A stretch of 64,000 nt of DNA from Confluentibacter flavum. Lineage in GTDB: Bacteria; Bacteroidota; Bacteroidia; Flavobacteriales; Flavobacteriaceae. The notes beneath the pieces were generated by a model. It was not told the origin of the DNA. It saw nothing but the letters and a program-made list of their open reading frames with translations, and made no database searches. Every line of letters begins with the position of its first letter. Position 1 is the stretch's first letter. The stretch lies in assembly GCF_002843175.1 (NCBI RefSeq), contig NZ_PJEO01000011.1, positions 124,001-188,000 of the forward strand, in the 5' to 3' direction. Both the position numbers and the translations under genes were made by a program. This document shows positions 30,641 through 38,566 of the stretch, one piece after another.

Positions 30641-32221
30641 ATGTATACCGTTATAACTTTTATTGCCTTTACGGCGTTTGTTGCTTTTTATTCTTGGTTC
30701 AAACTAAGAAAACAAAAGTTGAGCTCCAAAGACGGTTATTTTCTTGGCGGTAGAAGTTTAACAGGTGTTGTTATTGCAGGGTCGATGCTACTTACGAATA
30801 TTTCTACGGAGCATCTTATTGGTATGAATGGATCTTCCTATAAAAATGGCTTCATCATAATTGCTTGGGAAGTAACATCGGCCCTCGCCTTAGTGGCAGC
30901 GGCCATTTATTTTGTGCCACGATATTTAAAAATGGGACTTACCACCATTCCGCAATATTTAGAAAAGAGATTTGATAGTACCACAAGAACATTAGTCGCC
31001 CTTTTTTTAATGATTTCATTTGTGGTGACCTTATTGCCCATTGTGCTTTATACGGGTGCTATAAATATTGAAAGTATTTTTAATGTTTCCGAAGTTTTTC
31101 AGGTATCTAAAGAAGAAGGGCTATGGATAACGGTTGTGTTGATTGGTGCCTTGGGTTCTGTGTATGCTATTTTTGGCGGATTGAAAGCAGTAGCTATATC
31201 TGATACCATTAATGGTTACGGACTTTTATTAGGAGGCCTTCTTATTCCATTATTGGCACTTATAAGTATTGGCGATGGAAATCCGCTAGAAGGCTTAAGT
31301 AAAGTATATTTAAAGAATCCTGAAAAATTTAATGTTATAGGTGAAAAAGATTCGGTATTGCCTTTCGGAGTCTTATTTACGGGTTTGATTATTAACCAAT
31401 TATATTTTTGGTGTATGAACCAAACCATTATTCAACGTGCGTTTGGTGCTAAAAATTTAGTGGAAGCACAAAAAGGATTATTGTTTACGGGTGTTTTAAA
31501 AGTATTAATACCACTTGTTATCATTTTGCCCGGTGTTATTGGGTTCTATTATTTTGGAGATGCTCTCTACGATAATCAAGACATGATTTACCCCGAACTT
31601 ATTAAGAAAGTATTGCCTGTTGGATTAGTGGGTGTTTTTGCGGCCATTATATTGGGAGCCGTGTTAAGTACTTTTAATAGTGTATTGAATAGTGCGGCAA
31701 CCATATTCAGCATAGATATTTACAAAAGGCATTTAGGGAAAAATTCTAGTGATAAGGTTTTGGTTAAAGTAGGTAAATTAACCTCTACCATATTAGCCGT
31801 TTTTGCCATATTGGTCGCGCCTATGGTAGCAAATGCGCCTGATGGGCTCTATCAACTTTTGCAACAATTAAATGGCATCTTTTTTATACCTATTGCATCC
31901 ATTATGTTGGCCGGGTTTTTTCTTAAAAATATATCGGCTGCAGGAGCCAAAGCATCACTTTTTGTCGGACTCTTATTTTACATATTAACAACCTTTGTTT
32001 TTAAGGTCGATATACATTTTGTACACCTCTGGGGCATAGAGTTTTTATTAAATATAGGAGTCATGTTTTGTGTCTCCCATTTTTATCCCCAAGGTAAAGA
32101 ATACATACAGGAAGATTTCCATATAGTTGAAATGAATGCATGGAAATACACGAAGCCAATGGCCATTTCACTTTGTGCCATTACGGTGCTCATTTATGTT
32201 TTTTTAGGAAAAAATTATTAA
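30641..32221 (+). CDS. Sodium:solute symporter (SSS/SLC5 family)
   Basis: The 526-residue inner-membrane protein has about fourteen hydrophobic helices and the SSS features DGYFLGGRSLTG in the first cytoplasmic loop, SMLLTNISTEHLIGMNGSSY, GGLKAVAISDTINGYGLL and AAIILGAVLSTFNSVLNSAATIFSIDIYKR. The family includes the glucose transporters SGLT, vSGLT and the sodium/myo-inositol transporters. Its position 66 bases after the inositol oxygenase gene and before the acetyltransferase gene makes myo-inositol the most likely cargo, but galactose, glucose or a glucosyl-inositol would be compatible with the sequence. It is the only obvious inner-membrane uptake route in this operon. Confidence 0.88.
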   Translation: MYTVITFIAFTAFVAFYSWFKLRKQKLSSKDGYFLGGRSLTGVVIAGSMLLTNISTEHLIGMNGSSYKNGFIIIAWEVTSALALVAAAIYFVPRYLKMGLTTIPQYLEKRFDSTTRTLVALFLMISFVVTLLPIVLYTGAINIESIFNVSEVFQVSKEEGLWITVVLIGALGSVYAIFGGLKAVAISDTINGYGLLLGGLLIPLLALISIGDGNPLEGLSKVYLKNPEKFNVIGEKDSVLPFGVLFTGLIINQLYFWCMNQTIIQRAFGAKNLVEAQKGLLFTGVLKVLIPLVIILPGVIGFYYFGDALYDNQDMIYPELIKKVLPVGLVGVFAAIILGAVLSTFNSVLNSAATIFSIDIYKRHLGKNSSDKVLVKVGKLTSTILAVFAILVAPMVANAPDGLYQLLQQLNGIFFIPIASIMLAGFFLKNISAAGAKASLFVGLLFYILTTFVFKVDIHFVHLWGIEFLLNIGVMFCVSHFYPQGKEYIQEDFHIVEMNAWKYTKPMAISLCAITVLIYVFLGKNY

Positions 32222-32257
32222 TAAAAATTTATCTATAATAAAATAGAATTACAAATT

Positions 32258-33400
32258 ATGGAAGAAGCATTACATCAGAAGTCTAACCGTTTTTTATCTC
32301 TTGATGTTTTTAGAGGGCTCACTATCTGTTTAATGATTATTGTTAATACGCCAGGAACAGGAGCGCATTTGTACCCTTATTTGGTGCATGCCGATTGGTT
32401 TGGTTTTACACTGGCTGATTTGGTTTTTCCATCATTTCTTTTTGCTATGGGAAATGCCATGAGTTTTTCTATGGATAAATTAAAATTTGCGTTGCCTAGT
32501 TTGGTATGGAAAAAAATTTTAAAACGCACCTTTCTTATTTTTCTTTTTGGCTACTTAATGTATTGGTTTCCTTTTTTCAAGCAGAGTATAGATGGTTCTT
32601 GGGAATTTAAACCATTTTCCGAAACCCGTATTATGGGTGTATTGCAACGTATCGCCTTATGTTATTTTTTTGCATCTATCATATTTTACTATTTTTCCCA
32701 AAAAGTAGCGGTCATTTTATCTGTATTTATTTTACTATGTTACTGGATATTGCTATATATATTTGGAGTGCCAGGAGAGGAATTAGGAACAACAACAAAC
32801 GCAGTAATACGGATGGACTTGTCACTTCTGGGCCAACAACATATTTATAAAAAGGATAGCATACCTTTTGATCCAGAAGGCCTTTTAAGCACACTGCCAT
32901 CTATTGTGAACGTGCTAGGAGGATATATTGCAGGGAAGTATGTTCAGAAAAAAGGAAAGTTTTTTGAAGGAATCACCAAATTATTTATAACTGGATTAAT
33001 ATTCGTTTTATTGGCACTTTGTTGGGATTTGGTTTTTCCAATTTCCAAAAAACTTTGGACAAGTTCATTTGTGCTGTACACTATTGGTTTGGATTTATCC
33101 ATTATGGCTATTTTGATATATGCCATTGAATTAAAGGATGTAAGATTTGGAGTTGGGTTCTTTGATGTTTTTGGAAAAAATCCCTTGTTTATATATCTGT
33201 TTTCTGAGCTATTTTATATCATTTTACGTCTTATTCCAACAAGTTCAGGATTGGATGTTTTTGAATGGGTAAGTGAACATGCTTTTCAGAATCTATTTCC
33301 AGGAGCATTTGGTTCTTTAGTTACAGCATTAGTATTTATGTTACTATGTTGGTCTTTAGGATGGTGGCTCAATAAAAGACGTATTTATATAAAAATATAG
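32258..33400 (+). CDS. NagX/HGSNAT-like transmembrane N-acetyltransferase (DUF5009 group)
   Basis: The 380-residue membrane protein has roughly ten helices. The N-terminus RFLSLDVFRGLTICLMIIVN and the segment HADWFGFTLADLVFPSFLFAMG are signatures of the family that includes human heparan-alpha-glucosaminide N-acetyltransferase (HGSNAT) and bacterial NagX. His44 corresponds to the family's catalytic histidine position. HGSNAT moves acetyl groups from cytosolic acetyl-CoA across the membrane onto terminal alpha-glucosamine, which the alpha-N-acetylglucosaminidase (GH89 in this window) can then remove. Here both partners occur under the same operator type, repeating the lysosomal pair. The gene ends the operon, 36 bases after the symporter gene. 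NagX in other bacteria is linked to chitin or GlcNAc loci, so a general GlcNAc role is the alternative. Confidence 0.85.
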   Translation: MEEALHQKSNRFLSLDVFRGLTICLMIIVNTPGTGAHLYPYLVHADWFGFTLADLVFPSFLFAMGNAMSFSMDKLKFALPSLVWKKILKRTFLIFLFGYLMYWFPFFKQSIDGSWEFKPFSETRIMGVLQRIALCYFFASIIFYYFSQKVAVILSVFILLCYWILLYIFGVPGEELGTTTNAVIRMDLSLLGQQHIYKKDSIPFDPEGLLSTLPSIVNVLGGYIAGKYVQKKGKFFEGITKLFITGLIFVLLALCWDLVFPISKKLWTSSFVLYTIGLDLSIMAILIYAIELKDVRFGVGFFDVFGKNPLFIYLFSELFYIILRLIPTSSGLDVFEWVSEHAFQNLFPGAFGSLVTALVFMLLCWSLGWWLNKRRIYIKI

Positions 33401-33649
33401 CCAATTTCATAATGTGTAATTAGTAAGATTAAAATAGAAAACCTTTATTTTGTCTTAGAATAACTAACTATCCAAATTTAATTTAAAATTGTTATTAGTA
33501 TACTATATCATAAACGGGCATTATTATTTCTTTGCTTTTCTACAGAAGTCTTATCACAATTTATCCAAATATTATTTTAGAAGAACTAAATTAAGTTTTC
33601 TTAATTCTATTATGATAAATATTATTAATAAAATTCATAATAATTTATC

Positions 33650-33680
33650 TTGCTTTATAAATAATACTAAATTATATTTG
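33650..33680 (+). promoter_or_regulatory. Consensus-like Bacteroidota promoter
   Basis: TTG at 33650-33652 and TATATTTG at 33673-33680 match the TTG / TAnnTTTG promoter consensus of this phylum, with a 20-base gap. No ORF follows. Transcription would run into the inverted repeat 33684-33702 and end at the terminator 33830-33857. Confidence 0.6.
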
Positions 33681-33683
33681 CAC

Positions 33684-33702
33684 TGCTCTTAAAGTAAGAG
33701 CA
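33684..33702 (+). repeat. Perfect inverted repeat at a predicted transcription start
   Basis: TGCTCTTA (33684-33691) and TAAGAGCA (33695-33702) are separated by AAG. It begins a few bases after the TATATTTG promoter element and would form a hairpin at the 5' end of the transcript, or serve as an operator. Confidence 0.6.
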
Positions 33703-33806
33703 AAATAAAACAAAAGTTCATATTAAATAAGTTACTTTTTCGGTTACCAATATGTAAATTGATACGTAACTATTTGAATATTAAAAACATATGTTTGGGA
33801 TGTGCT

Positions 33807-33823
33807 TCCTGCCACCCCGACCA
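33807..33823 (+). other. tRNA-Pro-like 3' end; probable att-site scar
   Basis: TCCTGCCACCCCGACCA has the layout of the last 17 bases of a bacterial tRNA-Pro: 3' T-stem strand CCTGC, acceptor strand CACCCCG, discriminator A and CCA. The upstream bases cannot form a T-loop, T-stem or anticodon arm, so no complete tRNA is present. Site-specific integrases commonly leave such a copy of the tRNA 3' end at the far end of an integrated island. The tRNA-Pro assignment is from memory of family sequences, not a search. Confidence 0.5.
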
Positions 33824-33829
33824 AAAAAC

Positions 33830-33857
33830 ATCCAACACGAACGTGTTGGATTTTTTT
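33830..33857 (+). terminator. Rho-independent terminator
   Basis: ATCCAACACG (33830-33839) pairs with CGTGTTGGAT (33842-33851) around a two-base loop and is followed by seven T. It lies just after the tRNA-like 3' end, as expected for the original terminator of a tRNA gene. Confidence 0.9.
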
Positions 33858-34397
33858 ATTTGTGAAGTTTCCATGTTTAACTGAAGAAACTTAGTAAAAG
33901 AAAATTTACTATCGGATTTATTGAGTAATCCCACTTCCCCAGTTTTTATTCGTTTACTAATGATAGAAATTCATCAAAATGTAACTAAATGTATTAATCT
34001 GAATTTAATTTTTGATGTTTACATTGGTATTAAATCCCATATATTTCAATCAACCAAAGCCATCTACTTTTAAAATACCAAAAGAATAATTTGAATATGA
34101 AACAAATTCTTTCTTTTGATAATCTTCTACATGATTTATCCTAGTTAATTTAAAAAGAGACCTAAAACATTTTTGAAATTTCAGCAAATCATTAACCTAG
34201 CCAAACTTTTCTTAAAAGACTTAATAGGTGATGAGTTATTATGTTTCTAACCCCATATAATATTTTGATTTATAGAAGATTAAAAAAGAATATAATCTAT
34301 AGTTGAAATCTTAAATGACTTACTTTTTAAAAGTAAAAGACTACAAAAAAAAATTAATATTATTTATAGACATTCAAATAACACATAAGTAGCCCAT

Positions 34398-34415
34398 ATA
34401 GAATACATATTCTAT
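34398..34415 (+). promoter_or_regulatory. Perfect palindrome, possible operator upstream of GH97
   Basis: ATAGAATA (34398-34405) and TATTCTAT (34408-34415) are perfect complements around CA. A -7-like TAATTTTA follows at 34438-34445. It lies upstream of the decayed leader and may be the remaining control region of the second locus. No binding protein can be assigned. Confidence 0.35.
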
Positions 34416-34484
34416 CGCTCTTTATTCAGTGAAACTATAATTTTACATTTATATAATGATGGTTCAATAATTAAAAAAACCTGA

Positions 34485-34594
34485 ACCAAAAAAACCTAAA
34501 CTAAAACCAAAACTTTAAACAAATAGTTATTATGAAATTCAAACAAAAAAACAAAATAAGGTTATCTGTATATATTACCGATACATTATATTAG
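34485..34594 (+). pseudogene. Remnant of a SusC-type leader and start
   Basis: The A-rich run with repeated CTAAAACCAAAAC-like units and AACAAATAGTTATTATG resembles leaders of SusC genes in Flavobacteriaceae. The ATG at 34532 starts MKFKQKNKIRLSVYITD, like a SusC signal start, but a stop follows after 20 codons and no barrel sequence remains. I read it as a deleted SusC gene; chance AT-rich sequence is possible. Confidence 0.3.
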
Positions 34595-34870
34595 AACAAG
34601 GTTGCACAACAAATTCATATTGTCTTAGTGATACTTTTAGAAAGCATCTAAATGGTCATGAACTACAAGATTAATATGTGATAGGTTTCTTTCTGGAAGT
34701 TGGCAATTCTTAAAACATTAGCCGTTCATATTTTCTATGTAAACTTTAAGGAAAATGATAGTGTTTTTTTAAAATTTTGGAAAACAACCTATTGTTTTGT
34801 GCTTACCATAACGAAAACCCGGTAATTGTCGGGCTAATTAGTAAATTTAGTTTAGTTGTATTTAGTTTTT

Positions 34871-34908
34871 AACTGGGGGGTTTGTAGTTGGTCTCCCCAG
34901 TTATTTTT
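34871..34908 (+). terminator. Terminator-like hairpin 24 bases before GH97
   Basis: AACTGGGG (34871-34878) pairs with CCCCAGTT (34895-34902), followed by ATTTTT. Only 24 bases separate it from the GH97 start codon, too few for a promoter, so the GH97 transcript must read through it. It may be the relic end of a lost gene or an attenuator. Confidence 0.7.
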
Positions 34909-34931
34909 GTTCCTTTTTAAATTTAAAAAAA

Positions 34932-36938
34932 ATGATTCAAAAATTGATAATCCCTGTTTTGCTTTTTGTAATAATTTCTGGATGTAGTAAAGTCGAAGAT
35001 AAAAACGATTTTGAGGTTGTTTCACCAAATGGCCTAAACAAAATTGAGTTTAAATTAATAGAAAATGAACCTAAATATGCTGTTTATCATGGTGAAACCG
35101 AAATATTATCACTTTCAGATATGGGGTTTTTATTAAAGGATAATGAAGATTTAAGCAAGGACTTTGAAATTGAAAATGTAGAGATATCTGTTTTTGATGA
35201 CACTTGGGAACAGGTTTGGGGAGAAAAAAAGAGAATACGTAATCACTATAATCAATTAGTGGTCCATTTGCAAAAAAAAGATAAAAACAAACGCAAACTA
35301 GATATACAGTTCCGTGCTTTTGATGATGGAATTGCCTTTAGGTACATATACCCAAAACAGGAATCAAAGGACAGTATTTTCATCATGGATGAAAAAACAA
35401 CCTTTAACCTAAAAGAAGAAGGTCAAGCATGGTGGATTCCTGCCTACAGGGAAAACCGTTACGAATATTTATACGAGAAATCGCCGGTTAGCACGTTAGA
35501 TACCGTTCATACTCCTTTAACCATAGAGAGCAAAAGCGGGTTGAAATTGAGTTTTCATGAAGCCAACTTAATTGATTTTGCCAGTATGACCTTGGTTAAT
35601 ACGACAGGTACACAATTAAAAGCAGATTTGGTACCATGGTCAGACGGCGTAAAAGTAAGGGTAAAAGATACCTTTACGTCATCATGGAGAACACTTCAAA
35701 TAGGCGAAAGTGCCGGAGATTTGATAGATTCATATTTGGTATTGAATTTAAATGAACCCAATAAATTAGGAAACCCATTTTATGTAAAGCCATATAAGTA
35801 TTTTGGTATTTGGTGGGGCATGCATATTGGAAAATACACTTTTTGGGAGAGTGATACACAAGGGGCAACCACTAAAAATGCCATAGAATATATTGATTTT
35901 ACTGCAAAAGAAGGTTTTCATCATTTGTTGATAGAAGGCTGGAATAAGGGATGGACACCAGCTTGGTATGAAAACCATATGCACATGTTCAGCTTCACTC
36001 AATGTGCCGATAATTTTGATATTGATAAAGTTGTTGAATACGGGAAACAAAAAGAGGTAGAGCTTATAGGTTACCATGAAACAGGTTCTAACCTTATAAA
36101 CTACATGAAACAAATTGATGAAGGATTTGCTATGTACAAACGTTTGGGGATCCATACCGTTAAAATAGGACATGTAGGATCTAAATTAAATATGAAAGAG
36201 TGGCATCACGGACAGTTTGGAGTAAATTACTTTAGATATGTTTTGGAAAAAGCCGCTGAATATGATTTGGCTGTATTTTACCATGAATCCATAAAAGATA
36301 CAGGTGAACGAAGGACCTATCCAAATATGTTGGCAAGGGAAGCAGCACGTGGACAAGAATATAATGCTTGGAGCGAGGGGAACCCTCCGAATCATGCAGT
36401 CATTTTACCTTACACAAGAATGTTGTCAGGACCTATGGAATACACACCTGGTGTTTTGGATGTTGAAATTAAACAAGGATTTCCTGGAAAAAGAATTCAA
36501 GGAACTACGGCACAACAATTGGCTATGTATGTGGTGTATTATTCGCCCATACAAATGATGGCAGATCTTCCCGAAAATTATGAAGGAAGAACAGAGTTTC
36601 AATTCTTAAAAGATGTACCAACAGATTGGGAAAACACCCTAATATTGAATGGTGAAATTGGAGAGTATATTACCACGGTTCGTAAAGACGGACATAGTGA
36701 CGATTGGTATTTGGGAAGCATGACGAATGAAAAAAGTAGGGATATAACAGTTCAACTATCATTTCTAGATCCAAACGCTGATTATGAAGCGCAAATTTAT
36801 CAAGATGCAGAAGGAACAGATGAAAAACACAATCCAGAGGCAGTAACTATTTTCAAAAAGATGGTAACAGTTTCAGACACTTTAAATTTACATTTGGGTG
36901 GCTCTGGAGGAACAGCTATTAGGTTTAAGAAACTATAA
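34932..36938 (+). CDS. GH97 glycosidase lipoprotein, probably inverting alpha-glucosidase type
   Basis: The 668-residue lipoprotein (VIISGCSKVED) has the three-part GH97 build: N-terminal beta-sandwich (SPNGLNKIEFKL, GIAFRYIYP), catalytic barrel (residues about 270-540; GWNKGWTPAWYENHMHMFSF) and C-terminal beta domain. The barrel carries HESIKDTGERRTYPNMLAREAARGQEY and YTRMLSGPMEYTPGVLD, the calcium/glutamate-base region of the SusB branch. At the position where retaining GH97 alpha-galactosidases have a nucleophilic Asp, the sequence reads VKIGHVG, so an inverting mechanism is expected. Together with GH39, GH31 and GH3 downstream it belongs to the second locus. An alpha-glucosidase is not an obvious need for xyloglucan; alpha-galactosidase activity should be tested before the substrate is assigned. 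Confidence 0.92.
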   Translation: MIQKLIIPVLLFVIISGCSKVEDKNDFEVVSPNGLNKIEFKLIENEPKYAVYHGETEILSLSDMGFLLKDNEDLSKDFEIENVEISVFDDTWEQVWGEKKRIRNHYNQLVVHLQKKDKNKRKLDIQFRAFDDGIAFRYIYPKQESKDSIFIMDEKTTFNLKEEGQAWWIPAYRENRYEYLYEKSPVSTLDTVHTPLTIESKSGLKLSFHEANLIDFASMTLVNTTGTQLKADLVPWSDGVKVRVKDTFTSSWRTLQIGESAGDLIDSYLVLNLNEPNKLGNPFYVKPYKYFGIWWGMHIGKYTFWESDTQGATTKNAIEYIDFTAKEGFHHLLIEGWNKGWTPAWYENHMHMFSFTQCADNFDIDKVVEYGKQKEVELIGYHETGSNLINYMKQIDEGFAMYKRLGIHTVKIGHVGSKLNMKEWHHGQFGVNYFRYVLEKAAEYDLAVFYHESIKDTGERRTYPNMLAREAARGQEYNAWSEGNPPNHAVILPYTRMLSGPMEYTPGVLDVEIKQGFPGKRIQGTTAQQLAMYVVYYSPIQMMADLPENYEGRTEFQFLKDVPTDWENTLILNGEIGEYITTVRKDGHSDDWYLGSMTNEKSRDITVQLSFLDPNADYEAQIYQDAEGTDEKHNPEAVTIFKKMVTVSDTLNLHLGGSGGTAIRFKKL

Positions 36939-36970
36939 ACCAAGAAGAATAAACTATTGTAAGAATAATA

Positions 36971-38542
36971 ATGAATAAACAAATCATTTTACTAATCACG
37001 ATTTTATGCCTTTTTAATACTGAAATATTTGCACAGAAGAATAATGATAGATCTATACAAGTAGATTATAATAAAGTAAAAGGTCAACTAAATACCATGT
37101 TTAAAGAATGTATTGGTGCTGGAAGGGCTAATGAAGGTCTTCGTGCCGATTGGCAACAGCAACTTGCTTTAGCAAAAAAGGATTGCGATTTTAAATATAT
37201 TAGATTTCATGGTTTACTTGTTGATGATATGGGAGTGTATGGGGTTAACGATAAAGGGGAACCTCAATATAACTTTCAATATATTGATGTTTTGTTTGAC
37301 TATATTTTAGAAATTGGGATGAAGCCTTTTGTAGAAATAGGATTTATGCCTAGCTCCTTAGCTAGTGGTAAAGAAACCATTTTCTGGTGGAGAGATAATG
37401 TCTCGCCTCCTAACGATTATGATAGATGGCAAGAGTTAATTACAAACTTAGTGACACACTTTACACAACGCTATAGTGAAGAAGAAGTTAAAACATGGTA
37501 TTTTGAAGTTTGGAACGAGCCAAATTTAAGCGGGTTTTGGGCAGGTACTCAAGAAGAATATTTTAAACTTTATGAGTATACGGCCAAAGCTGTTAAAAGT
37601 GTTAATCCGGAATATCGCGTTGGTGGCCCAGCTACCGCTGGTAATGCATGGATAGAAGAAACCATACAATTTACAGATGATAATAAATCACCAATAGATT
37701 TCATTTCTACCCATTCTTACGGTGTTAAACACGGATATTTGGATGAGTTTGGAACTTCTGGAACTATTTTAAGTAAAGATGAATGGAGTGTTAGTGGGGA
37801 CGTTATTGGGGTTAGATCTAAGATGGACAGTTTGCAGAAACAACATCTGGAATTACACTATACAGAATGGAGTGCATCCTATACGCCCGCAGATCCTATA
37901 CATGATAGTTACCATGAAGCTTCTTATATTATTCAAAAAATGAAGCAAATTGGCAATGCAGCTAATTCAATGTCGTATTGGACATTTACCGATATTTTTG
38001 AAGAAGCAGGACCACGATATACACCTTTTCATGGAGGCTTTGGGTTGCTTAATTACCAAGGTATTAAAAAGCCAGCTTATTTCGCCTACCAGTTTATGAA
38101 CAAACTGGCAGATATTGAACTGGAAAATTCAGATGACAAATCTTGGGCAACAAAAGACAAATCAGGTAATTTTCAACTCTTATTATGGGATTTCACCAAT
38201 ACGCATCCTGGTGATACAGAACTTAACCAAACTTACTATGCACAAGAGCTTCCTTCTGAGGATAAGGGTAATGTAACCATACAACTTGAAAATATTCCAA
38301 AAGGAACATATGAACTTCAAGTTTTTAAGGTAGGCTACAAAACCAATGACGCTTACACGATGTATATCAATATGGCAAAACCTAACCAGTTAACAAGTGA
38401 ACAGGTTAAAACTTTAAAAGAGGAAGCAAATGGCGCACCTATGTTAAGTGAAACTATAAATGTGACATCTAATGGCGTGTTTAATAGAACATTAAACATT
38501 AATGAAAATGATGTATTTTTTTTAAATTTAAAGAAAATATAA
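36971..38542 (+). CDS. GH39 beta-xylosidase-like protein
   Basis: The 523-residue secreted enzyme has a signal peptide ending at EIFAQKNN. The (beta/alpha)8 barrel starts at FKECIGAGRANEGL (the GH39 GxxR entry) and includes KYIRFHGLLVDDMGVY. The acid/base is Glu183 in VWNEPNLSGFW and the nucleophile Glu299 in HYTEWSASY. A C-terminal beta-sandwich (YELQVFKVGYKTNDAY) follows. GH39 contains beta-xylosidases and alpha-L-iduronidases; the motifs here fit the xylosidase side. It starts 33 bases after GH97 and ends 25 bases before GH31. In a xyloglucan locus it could hydrolyse exposed beta-linked xylose or arabinose-type decorations, but GH39 is not a standard member of such loci. Confidence 0.9.
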   Translation: MNKQIILLITILCLFNTEIFAQKNNDRSIQVDYNKVKGQLNTMFKECIGAGRANEGLRADWQQQLALAKKDCDFKYIRFHGLLVDDMGVYGVNDKGEPQYNFQYIDVLFDYILEIGMKPFVEIGFMPSSLASGKETIFWWRDNVSPPNDYDRWQELITNLVTHFTQRYSEEEVKTWYFEVWNEPNLSGFWAGTQEEYFKLYEYTAKAVKSVNPEYRVGGPATAGNAWIEETIQFTDDNKSPIDFISTHSYGVKHGYLDEFGTSGTILSKDEWSVSGDVIGVRSKMDSLQKQHLELHYTEWSASYTPADPIHDSYHEASYIIQKMKQIGNAANSMSYWTFTDIFEEAGPRYTPFHGGFGLLNYQGIKKPAYFAYQFMNKLADIELENSDDKSWATKDKSGNFQLLLWDFTNTHPGDTELNQTYYAQELPSEDKGNVTIQLENIPKGTYELQVFKVGYKTNDAYTMYINMAKPNQLTSEQVKTLKEEANGAPMLSETINVTSNGVFNRTLNINENDVFFLNLKKI

Positions 38543-38566
38543 ATTAAAAAATAAAACCAACTTAAC

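Larger units (their letters stand above)
33401..34931 (+). other. 1.5 kb gene-poor junction between the two loci
   Basis: No convincing gene is seen on either strand; short ORFs are AT-rich and featureless. The stretch holds a consensus-like promoter with a hairpin (33650-33702), a tRNA-Pro-like 3' end (33807-33823) with a terminator (33830-33857), a perfect palindrome (34398-34415), a decayed SusC-like leader (34485-34594) and a terminator-like hairpin (34871-34908) directly before the GH97 gene. The rest, notably 33858-34380 and 34600-34860, looks like eroded DNA in which I recognise nothing. Confidence 0.6.

Noticed and set aside
33489-33692. Plus-strand frame of 67 codons in the junction
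   Set aside because: It is dominated by Asn, Ile, Leu, Tyr and Lys as expected of random AT-rich DNA, and it runs through a consensus promoter.
34131-34260. Frame reading FLKFQQIINLAKLFLKD in the junction
   Set aside because: It is only about 35 codons between stops and has no recognisable family; too little to call a transposase or regulator relic.
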